Source: CAYSEW01 sp964430245
GTDB taxonomy: Bacteria > Bacteroidota > Bacteroidia > Flavobacteriales_D > Parvicellaceae
Assembly (NCBI GenBank): GCA_964430245.1
Contig: CAYSEW010000003.1
Span: forward strand, 1-64,000
DNA length: 64,000 nucleotides
Direction: 5' to 3'
The position numbers and the translations under genes were made by a program. Shown here one piece after another: positions 1-8,842 of the stretch. The notes beneath the pieces were generated by a model that worked only from the letters and a program-made list of their open reading frames with translations, was not told where the DNA came from and searched no databases. The number at the start of each line of letters is the position of its first letter. Positions within the stretch are counted from its first letter, which is position 1.

Positions 1-311
1 TTTTTCTTTAAATCCATTATAGCAACTTGCTGATTAATGTTGTTAAACCCTTTTACCCATTCTAATTCTCCGAAAGGATCGGTTTTTATTAAGATAGCTT
101 TGTCATTACCAGAAAATGGATCTTGTAGTCTTCCTGAAACTAAATAGCCATTATCAATAGTCTGCACTAAACGATTGGAAAGCAAATCGGAATTAAAATA
201 ATCGCTTACAGTAATATTTGAAAATGAATAATAAGCCTTTTGAAAAGTATATTGTGCAAATAAATTACACATAATAAAAAATTGAAGAAATAGGAGGAGT
301 AGTTTTTTCAT
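1..311 (-). CDS. Secreted protein, N-terminal fragment (cut by window edge)
   Basis: Only the first 103 codons are in the window. The start ATG at 311 is followed by a hydrophobic signal peptide (MKKLLLLFLQFF) ending near CNLFAQ. The mature part contains a stretch of the type 'NGYLVSGRLQDP...ILIKTDPFGELEWVKGF'. That pattern is common in repeated propeller-like segments of large secreted Bacteroidota proteins, which often end in a type IX secretion sorting domain. The C-terminus is not visible, so the family assignment is tentative. The 168 bases between it and the next gene on the same strand show no further gene. Confidence 0.7.
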   Translation of the reverse strand, partial: MKKLLLLFLQFFIMCNLFAQYTFQKAYYSFSNITVSDYFNSDLLSNRLVQTIDNGYLVSGRLQDPFSGNDKAILIKTDPFGELEWVKGFNNINQQVAIMDLKK

Positions 312-479
312 GATTTAAAAAATTATATTTTTTTACTAACTATTTTCTTAAAGCAGTAAAAAGAAATTAATTTACAATTAAAAACCAATTATATCAAACA
401 TATTTAAATGACATGCATCGCCAATATGATTAATGAATAAAAAAAAGCTATTAATTAAAAAATAATATTGATGAATAGT

Positions 480-3400
480 CTAAGATATTCTTATTCCAAT
501 AACTAAAATATCATCAATCTGTTCGTGTTCTCCTCTCCAGGATTCCATTCTTTGATGAATAATTTCTTGTTGTTTCTGTGTATCTTCCTTGGACACCTCT
601 AAAAGTAATTCTCTAAAGTTCCTACCCATAAATTTTTTACCTTTTAAACCGCCAAATTGATCGGGATATCCATCTGAAAAAAGATAGATCATATCATTTT
701 TTTTAACTGAAACTTCTAACTCAGAGAACTCTTTTTCTCCAGGCACAAAAGAACCTATGGCAAAGCGATCTCCTTTTAAGATTTCTAATTCACCATCACT
801 AACTTTATAAATAGGATTACTAGCACCTGAAAAACTTAATTTTTTCTTTTTTGGATCAAAACAAATAATAGCCATGTCCATTCCATCTCTAACAGTTTCA
901 CCTTCAAAATCTTTATTCAATGCAGAATAAGAAAAAGAATTTAAATCGTTAAGTATTCTTGCTGGACTTATCTTTTTTTGCTCTTGTACGGCAGCATTTA
1001 ATCCATTGGCACCCACTAAACTCATAAATGCGCCTGGAACACCATGTCCAGTACAATCCACAGCAGCTATCATGTTCTTTCCCTCAGATTGATGAGCCCA
1101 ATAAAAATCACCACTTACAATGTCCTTAGGACGGTAATAAACAAATGAATCTGGAAATAGATCTTTAATGAATTGATCTGGAGGTAAAATAGAATCCTGT
1201 AACCTCTTCGCATACCTTATGCTATCAGTAACATCATTGTATAATTCTTGTAATTCCTCTCTTTGTCCTTCAATCTCATTTTTTTGTAGTATAACTTCTT
1301 GTGTTCTATCTTTTACTACCTTCTCTAGAAGCTGTTTTTGTTTTTGAATCCTAATTGTACCTACCTTAACGCCTAGATATATTAGAATTAAGAAAAGCAT
1401 GAAATATACAATATAAGCCCAAATAGTTCTGTACCAAGGAGGGAGAATTATAAATTCAAAAACAGTTTCTTTACCAATATTACCAATGTAATTCCTAGAT
1501 TTAACCCTAAACGTATATTTACCTTCTGGCAAATTGGTGTAATCACATTTTGATTCACTTTTCCATTGAGACCAATCATTATCGTATCCCTCTAAAATAT
1601 AGGAATATTCGTTTTTGTTTTCATTTAAAAAACTTGAAGATGAAAATTGAAATTCTAAACGACTAGTCCCATAATCATAAACAATGGGTTCTTCATATAC
1701 ACTTAATATTTTTGAAGTATCGGAAAGGTCTTTATATCCACCATTAAAATAGCTAACATTTCCCCATTTAATTTTTCTTATTAATGTGTAAAAAGAAGAA
1801 GATTTCGATTTTTTAAAACTTGGATCGAACCTATAGATATGCTTTACACCTCCTAACCATACTATTCCTGCTTTGTCCCTGTAAATAGAATGAACCAATT
1901 CATCTGAATAGTTTTTAAAATCATCGGCATACCAATGATACCCTTCATTATTCTTTTTAGCAAAGCCAACTTCAAATTCATATATATTCTTGTCATTATA
2001 AGTCACCATCCAAACATCTCCGTTCAACAATTGATTGATCCTATGTATTCCGTAATGCTTATGTTTGGGATTTCCTAGAATATCCGTCTTTTTCCATTGA
2101 TTGTTGCTTTTTACATATAAGCCATTATTAGATCCAATAAAAATATTACCGTCTATTTTTGCTATATAAGCATGACCATTGCTAATTCCTACTTCTTCTG
2201 AGATATTTTCAATTGGAATTGTATGGTCATCGAAGACCTTATAGCTTGTTTTATAAGGCCCTTTTTTCTTAGAACCTATGTATAAATTTCCTTGATCGTC
2301 ATATTCAAAATTATAGACATCTTCATTGAAATTAGATACAAATCCCTCATCTTCAAATTCTTCTCCATTCCATCTAATACTAGATAATCCTTTGTAATTA
2401 CACACAATTATTCTTGATGGATCGTTAAATGATGTCATCATATTATATGGAGAACATTTTGCAATAAATTTAAGAACGCCCATTTTATTATATGAAAAAA
2501 CACCATCAACAGCAGCGATCAAAAGAATTGTGTCAGTAGGAGTTGAATAAATCATAAATCCATAACAATCAACTTTGATTCCATGAAGTTTATTCAATCC
2601 TGACTGAAAATCATTTTTTAAAGAATAATATACCCCAGTATAATTTGCAAAGAAAATTTCATCATGAAACTCTATAATACTTTCAATGGTACTGATCTTG
2701 TTCTCTTTTAAATTGTAAAGACTTATGGGAGAGTTAATCAGGATTTTAGAAACCCCATTATTAGTTCCTATCCATAAATTACCTTCTTTATCAATATATT
2801 GACACAATATCACTCCATCTAATAAACCAGATTTTTGATCTATCAGGTATTTTACTTTAAAATCTTTATCTAATAAATATACCCCCTTACCAAAGGTGCC
2901 AATACTTAAATATTTATTGTCTATTATCAATGACCCATATAAAGAAAGATCATTTAAATCTTCAATGTAAATTTCTTTAGGTTTTTCATGGTCAGAAATA
3001 TCATAAATTTTTTTATTTGACAATACAAGTAATCTTTCATTGAAATTATTCATAGAAAAAACTTTCTTATCAGAAAAAAAATCTCCATGCTCTATCAGCT
3101 CAAATCCACCATTATTCAATACACAGATTCCCTTGTTTCTGATATTTACATAGAATTTATCTTTATGTAAAAATGCTTCATGAAAATCTTCATTTTCTTG
3201 AGCTGAAATTATATCAATTTTATCATCATGATAAATGAAAACATATTTTTGTGACAGAAAAAAAACCTTATTTTCACTATTGATCTTTATACTAGAAATC
3301 TTTTTAAAGTCAATAGAATCATGGAGCATTGTCTTTAGAGATCTATACTTTGTAATACCACTATCAGCAATATATAAATAACCAAAGTCCTCAAATCCTC

Positions 3401-3689
3401 CTGCATAAATAATTCCATTGTTGTCTTTTTCTATCGTATTAATCTCTGTTTTTGGTTTTGTATTTATATTACGCCATTCACTTCCATCATATTCTAAAAA
3501 ACCATTCTGATTCGCAAAATACATGACTCCTCTTCTATCCTGAGTAATATCAAAAATTTGAGGACTAGCATCAAAATTATCTAGAGAATAAGATTTAGTT
3601 CCTAATTCAAAAGAATATGTTTTTACTTGACTAAAAAAATTAGAAAGAGAGAGTGATGAACAAATTACAAATAGGAATAGAAGTCTCAT
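480..3689 (-). CDS. Propeller sensor with SpoIIE-type serine phosphatase output
   Basis: This 1069-residue protein looks like a transmembrane sensor phosphatase. A signal peptide is followed by two-component-regulator-type propeller repeats (about residues 30-650), a Y_Y_Y-like beta-sandwich (about 690-765), one membrane helix (about 770-790), a coiled coil, and a C-terminal SpoIIE/PP2C domain (about 850-1069). Metal and catalytic motifs are visible: SGDFYWA, DCTGHGVPGAFMS, RDGMDMA and SDGYPDQFGG, with a terminal IDDILVIG. It has no histidine kinase or HTH domain, so the output is probably dephosphorylation of an anti-anti-sigma-like or other Ser/Thr-phosphorylated partner. The partner is not visible nearby. 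A second SpoIIE phosphatase lies at 32.8-34.9 kb. Confidence 0.9.
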   Translation of the reverse strand: MRLLFLFVICSSLSLSNFFSQVKTYSFELGTKSYSLDNFDASPQIFDITQDRRGVMYFANQNGFLEYDGSEWRNINTKPKTEINTIEKDNNGIIYAGGFEDFGYLYIADSGITKYRSLKTMLHDSIDFKKISSIKINSENKVFFLSQKYVFIYHDDKIDIISAQENEDFHEAFLHKDKFYVNIRNKGICVLNNGGFELIEHGDFFSDKKVFSMNNFNERLLVLSNKKIYDISDHEKPKEIYIEDLNDLSLYGSLIIDNKYLSIGTFGKGVYLLDKDFKVKYLIDQKSGLLDGVILCQYIDKEGNLWIGTNNGVSKILINSPISLYNLKENKISTIESIIEFHDEIFFANYTGVYYSLKNDFQSGLNKLHGIKVDCYGFMIYSTPTDTILLIAAVDGVFSYNKMGVLKFIAKCSPYNMMTSFNDPSRIIVCNYKGLSSIRWNGEEFEDEGFVSNFNEDVYNFEYDDQGNLYIGSKKKGPYKTSYKVFDDHTIPIENISEEVGISNGHAYIAKIDGNIFIGSNNGLYVKSNNQWKKTDILGNPKHKHYGIHRINQLLNGDVWMVTYNDKNIYEFEVGFAKKNNEGYHWYADDFKNYSDELVHSIYRDKAGIVWLGGVKHIYRFDPSFKKSKSSSFYTLIRKIKWGNVSYFNGGYKDLSDTSKILSVYEEPIVYDYGTSRLEFQFSSSSFLNENKNEYSYILEGYDNDWSQWKSESKCDYTNLPEGKYTFRVKSRNYIGNIGKETVFEFIILPPWYRTIWAYIVYFMLFLILIYLGVKVGTIRIQKQKQLLEKVVKDRTQEVILQKNEIEGQREELQELYNDVTDSIRYAKRLQDSILPPDQFIKDLFPDSFVYYRPKDIVSGDFYWAHQSEGKNMIAAVDCTGHGVPGAFMSLVGANGLNAAVQEQKKISPARILNDLNSFSYSALNKDFEGETVRDGMDMAIICFDPKKKKLSFSGASNPIYKVSDGELEILKGDRFAIGSFVPGEKEFSELEVSVKKNDMIYLFSDGYPDQFGGLKGKKFMGRNFRELLLEVSKEDTQKQQEIIHQRMESWRGEHEQIDDILVIGIRIS

Positions 3690-3785
3690 TTTAAATACTC
3701 TATTAAGATTTAAAATAACAAATAAAAAACTTATTATACTAATTATAAAAAGTCTAAAACATACTATTATAAAAACAGCATGTAA

Positions 3786-3816
3786 TTGGTATAATATATT
3801 ATTAAATATAATTTTG
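3786..3816 (+). promoter_or_regulatory. Bacteroidota-type promoter of mnmA
   Basis: A -33 TTG (3786-3788) and a -7 box TAATTTTG (3809-3816) are separated by 20 bases, which fits the Flavobacterium consensus TTG-N17-23-TAnnTTTG. The -7 box ends 5 bases before the ATG at 3822, so the transcript should have almost no leader. Confidence 0.65.
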
Positions 3817-3821
3817 CACTC

Positions 3822-4991
3822 ATGAAACGCGTAGTAGTAGGTCTTTCTGGTGGAGTTGATTCCAGTGTTGCTGCATATCTTTTACAACAAGAAGGATATG
3901 AAGTAATCGGTCTATTTATGCGTAACTGGAAAGATGATTCGGTAACTATAAACGATGAATGCCCTTGGATAGAGGATAGTAATGACGCTTTACAGGTTGC
4001 TGAAAAATTGAACATTCCGTTTCAAGTAATAGATTTTAGCGAACAATACAAAGAGCGCATTGTCAATTACATGTTTAGCGAATATGAAAAAGGAAGAACT
4101 CCTAATCCAGATGTACTTTGCAATAGAGAAATTAAATTCGATATTTTTCTTAAAAAAGCCATTGAGCTGGGTGCTGATTATGTAGCTACAGGTCATTATT
4201 GCAGAAAGGAAACCTTTTCAACTAACAATGGAGAAGTTCATCGTTTATTGGCTGGTAAAGATCCAAATAAAGACCAAAGCTATTTTCTATGTCAAGTCAA
4301 TCAAGAGCAGTTAAGTAAAGCCCTCTTCCCAATTGGAGAGCTTCAAAAAGCTGAAGTAAGGAAAATTGCAAAGGAGATTGGGCTTAATACTGCAGATAAA
4401 AAAGATTCACAGGGACTCTGTTTTATTGGCAAGGTAAAGCTTCCTGTTTTTCTACAACAACAGCTAGCTCCTAAAACAGGAAATGTAATTGAAGTACCTT
4501 CAAATTATTCTGCTTATAATTACTCAAATAATGAGGTTGAAACACTATGTAGAGCATATACCCATCAAGAGAATACTGGAAAAAAAGTTGGTACTCATAA
4601 TGGTGCTCATTATTATACTATCGGTCAAAGAAAAGGGCTTAATATAGGAGGTACTCCCGAACCATTATTTGTAATTGACACAGATACTAATAACAATATT
4701 ATTTATACCGGTCAAGGAGAAGGTCATCCTGGTTTATTCCGAAAAGGATTATTCGTTCCAAAAAAAGACATTCACTGGTTAAGAAAAGATCTTTCTTTTC
4801 AAATAAATGAAATACGTAAATACAGCTGTAGGATCCGATACAGACAATCACTTACCAATGCTACTTTTCACATGAAAGAGAATGGTCTTTATGTAATTTT
4901 CGATGAACTTCAAAGAGGAATTACCCCAGGTCAATTCATTGCATGGTACAAAAACGATGAACTAATAGGTTCTGGAATAATTGATAATTGA
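3822..4991 (+). CDS. mnmA: tRNA-specific 2-thiouridylase MnmA
   Basis: MnmA puts sulfur on U34 of the tRNAs for Lys, Glu and Gln, using ATP and a relayed persulfide. The 389-residue length is normal. The N-terminal PP-loop SGGVDSS is at residues 9-15. The two catalytic cysteines are in the expected contexts: PDVLCNREIKF (Cys100) and SQGLCFIGK (Cys200). GHYCR and YTIGQRKGL are also typical. The ATG is fixed by the promoter box that ends 5 bases before it. The gene is convergent with the next gene, and the two stop codons abut at 4991/4992. Confidence 0.97.
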   Translation: MKRVVVGLSGGVDSSVAAYLLQQEGYEVIGLFMRNWKDDSVTINDECPWIEDSNDALQVAEKLNIPFQVIDFSEQYKERIVNYMFSEYEKGRTPNPDVLCNREIKFDIFLKKAIELGADYVATGHYCRKETFSTNNGEVHRLLAGKDPNKDQSYFLCQVNQEQLSKALFPIGELQKAEVRKIAKEIGLNTADKKDSQGLCFIGKVKLPVFLQQQLAPKTGNVIEVPSNYSAYNYSNNEVETLCRAYTHQENTGKKVGTHNGAHYYTIGQRKGLNIGGTPEPLFVIDTDTNNNIIYTGQGEGHPGLFRKGLFVPKKDIHWLRKDLSFQINEIRKYSCRIRYRQSLTNATFHMKENGLYVIFDELQRGITPGQFIAWYKNDELIGSGIIDN

Positions 4992-7900
4992 TCACTCCTT
5001 TTTCCAATCTATAATGATGTCTCTTCCAGGAGTATAAGGAACCTTGTTGGTTTCTAAATATTTTTCTAATTCAACAATCTTCCCTTTAATAATATTCATC
5101 TTCTCAATAACAATAGTAAATTCATTTCCGGCAGTTTCATATAGCATTCTATTGGTTCCTGTTATGTTAGACCTGCTTCTCCACATATTCCATATAATGA
5201 TTCCTACTCTACCAGCAACAGCTTCATTTTGCTCAAGGTCTCTACTAGATAATGAAGGATCTCCATATAAAGCAATACTAACATGATCAAGGTCTTCATT
5301 TAACTTTTTAAGATCAACTAATTTATTCAAGTCCATATTTGGGTAAGCTTTTATAGCTGCTTCAATAAAATCAATTCTTTTATTGAGCTCTCTATAAGAC
5401 ATTCCAGCACCATCAACAGCCCTTCTTAATTTCTCTACTTTTATCTGAAAAGCTATCAGTTCTTCCTTATTATCAACAGGAGTTGAATGGTCTTCTAACC
5501 AATTACACTTAAATGGAGTTTTATCAACCAATAAACTAGCAATACCATCAACTACTTTATGCATGGACACATAATAATCACCCGGTAATGCCAATGGACC
5601 CGCTGTAGCTTCACCATATCTTCCAGGTTTTGAATTATTTAATTTAATTGAGTTTTTAGCAGTGTGTCGAAAATCCCATACAATCCTGTTGACACCAAGC
5701 TTAGGTTGCTCTATCATTTTTCTTATTTCATTTCCAGCATTATCATAGATTGTAAATAAAATATAGGGCTTAGATTCTCTATCTTCTTTTTTCAGCTCAT
5801 CAATAGAAGGATATGGAACATCCTTGTCTTCCTTGATCAACTTAGCTTCTTTTTGTTGTCTTAATTCTTTTCTTGTTTTTAAAGTATCATTCAAATAATA
5901 GGTAATTACTGCTCCTAAGGGAGGATTTTTTGCAGTATAATGCGATTCCCCTTGAGAACCTTTCCCTCTTAAACCTAACGGCCTGGCATCAACAAACATC
6001 AAACCATCCTTTATAGGAAAAATAGCTGCTTTTTTAGTAAATGTATTTTTAATATTTCTCAATGGACTATAATCGTCAAGAATATAAAATCCTCTTCCAA
6101 ATGATGCTAAAACAAGATCATTTTCTCTTTGATGGATCTCCAAATCTCTTACAGCAATGGTAGGTAGACCAGCTTTGATCTGTTTCCATTCAGCACCACC
6201 ATCAACAGTGAAGAAAACTCCAAATTCAGTACCAATAAATAATAAATTGGGGTCTACATGATCCTCAGCTATGTCATATACAGACCCTCTTTCAGGTAGA
6301 TTATTAGAAATAGATTCCCATGTATTTCCATTATCATTACTTACATAAACATAAGGCTTAAAATCTCCTCTTTTATGATTGTTAAAAACAGCATAAACTC
6401 TATTGACAATATGACTTGATGTCACTAATGAATTAACATATGTATTTGAAGGCACGCCATCAACCCCATCAATTTTCTTCCATGATTCACCTGAATTTTC
6501 AGTAACATGAATCAATCCATCATCAGTTCCAGCATATATTAAATTTTCTTGCATAGGAGATTCATCCAAGGCAACAATATTCCCATACATGGTAGTAGAT
6601 TTATTTTTCATGACAGCATCTGCACTCTGTACTCTACCCATTACTTTTAATTGATTCCTATCTATTTGCCTGCTTAAGTCAGGACTAATACATTTCCAGT
6701 TATCACCTCTATCATCACTTCTAAAAACCTTATTAGCAGCAAAATAGATCCTTTTATTATTGTGGGGACTAATAATCAATGGAGCATCCCAATTCCATCT
6801 TAATGCTTTCTCACCAGGCATGTTCATCGGTTTAATACCTACCTTTTCACCAGATATTCTATCAAATCTTGCCAACCATCCATATTGAGATTGTGAATAC
6901 ACAATATTTGGATCTTTAGGATCAACTGCTGCTTCAAAACCATCACCCCCTTTTGTGATGTACCAATCGGAATTCATGATGCCGTGATTATTGATTGTTC
7001 TTGATGGACCACCTAATGTATTGTTATCCTGAGTACCTCCATAAACATTGTAGAATGGATATTCATTATCAATGGCCACTTTATAAAATTGAGTCACCGG
7101 CAAATTGGGTTTATACTGCCAATTAGCTGCATGATCCCAGGTTTCATAAATACCTCCATCACATCCAACGATCCAATGATCTGTATTGGCAGGATCAATC
7201 CACATACAATGATTGTCTACATGCTTACTCTTCTCACCTGTTGCTTTTACTGTATTACCTCCATCTTCTGTATGATGTAACCAAGTATCCATAAAAAAGA
7301 CTTTGTCTTTATCCAAAGGATCACAAACCACTTCCTGGTAATAATTACCACTTGTTGCATATTTATTAACCTTTGTCCAACTTGCTCCTTTATTAATTGA
7401 TTTATACAACCCTTTTTGGTCCTTTTCTGCTTCTACTAGTGCATAAATATAATCTGGATCGGCAGGAGAAACACACATTCCTATTCTTCCCATGATACTT
7501 GAGGGTAAACCGTTTTTCATTTCATTCCAAGAGCTTCCTCCATCAATAGATTTATAGATTTTAGAACCTGGACCTCCTCCAACATAAGTAAAGACATGTC
7601 TTCTTCTTTGATGAGCAGTTGCATATAAAATATTTGAATTCTCAGGATCCATATGTATTTCATTGACTCCGGTATGAAGGTCAACTTCTAAAGATAACTC
7701 CCAATTCTTTCCACCATCAGTAGTTTTATACAATCCTCTTTCTCCTCCTTCTTTCCATAAGGGACCATAAGCTGCAACATATACAATTTGAGAATTATTG
7801 GGATGTACAACAATATTTCCTATGTGCTCAGACTCTTTTAACCCCATATTCTTCCAAGATTTACCTCCATCTTCACTCTTATAGACTCCATCTCCATAAG

Positions 7901-8273
7901 CAACGCTTCTTTGATTATTATTTTCACCAGTTCCGACCCAAATAATATGTTCATTGGAAGGGTCTATAGTAACACATCCAATACTATAAGATCCTTGTCC
8001 ATCAAAAATAGGTCGATAAGTAGTGCCTGAATTTGTTGTTTTCCATACACCACCAGAAGCAACTGCTAAATAATATTCCTGAGGATGATTTGGGTTTACT
8101 GCAAGGTCAGCAATTCTACCAGATGTTAATGCAGGTCCAATAGATCTGAATTTAAGTCCACCAATACTTGTTTTAATTAAAGTTGATTTTTCCTTGTCCT
8201 TATCTTTCTTGTTTTCAGGGGCAATAACAAAAGAAGAAATTAGAACAAAAGTAAGTGTAAAGAGTTTTAACAT
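4992..8273 (-). CDS. Sortilin/VPS10-like BNR-repeat exported protein
   Basis: This 1093-residue protein has a signal peptide (MLKLFTLTFVLISSFVIA) and many BNR/Asp-box repeats of the type S-x-D-x-G-x-x-W, for example SEDGGKSWK, TDGGKNWE, SDDRGDNWK, TENSGESWK and VDGGAEWK. These give a large beta-propeller over about residues 40-770. The C-terminal part (about 800-1093) has no motif I can name beyond an FRHTAKN-type segment common to this Bacteroidota family. Relatives are annotated as VPS10 or sortilin-like glycosyl hydrolase-type proteins. No catalytic residues can be assigned here, so enzyme activity is unproven. Location is periplasm or cell surface. There is no sorting domain at the C-terminus. 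Confidence 0.85.
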   Translation of the reverse strand: MLKLFTLTFVLISSFVIAPENKKDKDKEKSTLIKTSIGGLKFRSIGPALTSGRIADLAVNPNHPQEYYLAVASGGVWKTTNSGTTYRPIFDGQGSYSIGCVTIDPSNEHIIWVGTGENNNQRSVAYGDGVYKSEDGGKSWKNMGLKESEHIGNIVVHPNNSQIVYVAAYGPLWKEGGERGLYKTTDGGKNWELSLEVDLHTGVNEIHMDPENSNILYATAHQRRRHVFTYVGGGPGSKIYKSIDGGSSWNEMKNGLPSSIMGRIGMCVSPADPDYIYALVEAEKDQKGLYKSINKGASWTKVNKYATSGNYYQEVVCDPLDKDKVFFMDTWLHHTEDGGNTVKATGEKSKHVDNHCMWIDPANTDHWIVGCDGGIYETWDHAANWQYKPNLPVTQFYKVAIDNEYPFYNVYGGTQDNNTLGGPSRTINNHGIMNSDWYITKGGDGFEAAVDPKDPNIVYSQSQYGWLARFDRISGEKVGIKPMNMPGEKALRWNWDAPLIISPHNNKRIYFAANKVFRSDDRGDNWKCISPDLSRQIDRNQLKVMGRVQSADAVMKNKSTTMYGNIVALDESPMQENLIYAGTDDGLIHVTENSGESWKKIDGVDGVPSNTYVNSLVTSSHIVNRVYAVFNNHKRGDFKPYVYVSNDNGNTWESISNNLPERGSVYDIAEDHVDPNLLFIGTEFGVFFTVDGGAEWKQIKAGLPTIAVRDLEIHQRENDLVLASFGRGFYILDDYSPLRNIKNTFTKKAAIFPIKDGLMFVDARPLGLRGKGSQGESHYTAKNPPLGAVITYYLNDTLKTRKELRQQKEAKLIKEDKDVPYPSIDELKKEDRESKPYILFTIYDNAGNEIRKMIEQPKLGVNRIVWDFRHTAKNSIKLNNSKPGRYGEATAGPLALPGDYYVSMHKVVDGIASLLVDKTPFKCNWLEDHSTPVDNKEELIAFQIKVEKLRRAVDGAGMSYRELNKRIDFIEAAIKAYPNMDLNKLVDLKKLNEDLDHVSIALYGDPSLSSRDLEQNEAVAGRVGIIIWNMWRSRSNITGTNRMLYETAGNEFTIVIEKMNIIKGKIVELEKYLETNKVPYTPGRDIIIDWKKE

Positions 8274-8322
8274 TTTTTAAAAATTTTTGTGAATTTACAA
8301 TTCGTAATTTAATTATGAAACT

Positions 8323-8763
8323 TCAATCGATCATATCACTTTTTTCAAATGGATATGCATTCATTGTAGCTAAAGAAATAGCTAATAGCTCATTTTTTTG
8401 ATTAAATATTTTTCCTTCAACAATTATGATTCTTTTACCATATTTAAGCACTTTTCCTTTTCCAGTTAACAGATCTCCTAATAAAGCTGGTTGTAAAAAG
8501 TTAAGCTTCATTTCTACTGTAGATACCACTTTACCTTCAGTTGATGTTTTACTTAATGCAGCTACTCCTACAACCGCATCCATAAAAGCCGCCAAAAAAC
8601 CCCCATGTGCAGCTGTTTTAGTGGCAAGATGTTCTCTTTTTACTTCTAAACTATAATAAATTTCACCTGAACTTTGAATTTCATATTCCATGCCTAATAA
8701 ATCACCAAAATGATTGGTTTCATTATATCGCTTAAGTATATCTTTATTCATACTGACAAACAT
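8323..8763 (-). CDS. PaaI-type hotdog thioesterase
   Basis: A 146-residue single hotdog-fold protein. The segment TAAHGGFLAAFMDAVVGVAA matches the helix-loop of PaaI/YbgC-like acyl-CoA thioesterases, and EMKLNFLQPALLGDLLTGKGKVLKYGKRI matches the following strands. A second possible start (MNKDILKRY) lies four codons downstream, at 8751. Substrate is not predictable. It is divergent from thrS. Confidence 0.82.
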   Translation of the reverse strand: MFVSMNKDILKRYNETNHFGDLLGMEYEIQSSGEIYYSLEVKREHLATKTAAHGGFLAAFMDAVVGVAALSKTSTEGKVVSTVEMKLNFLQPALLGDLLTGKGKVLKYGKRIIIVEGKIFNQKNELLAISLATMNAYPFEKSDMID

Positions 8764-8810
8764 AAGTGAATAATTTGACTTCTTAATAAAGCCAAACTAT
8801 TTCAAATAAT

Positions 8811-8818
8811 TATCTTTG
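8811..8818 (+). promoter_or_regulatory. -7 promoter box of thrS
   Basis: TATCTTTG fits TAnnTTTG. A possible upstream TTG start at 8816 would overlap this box, so the box supports the ATG at 8843 as the thrS start. No TTG stands at the expected -33 distance. Confidence 0.45.
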
Positions 8819-8842
8819 TTCACCTTAATTGAAAAATCGATC

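Noticed and set aside
8816..8842. TTG at 8816 as thrS start
   Set aside because: It is inside the -7 promoter box, and the TGS domain begins at the ATG at 8843.
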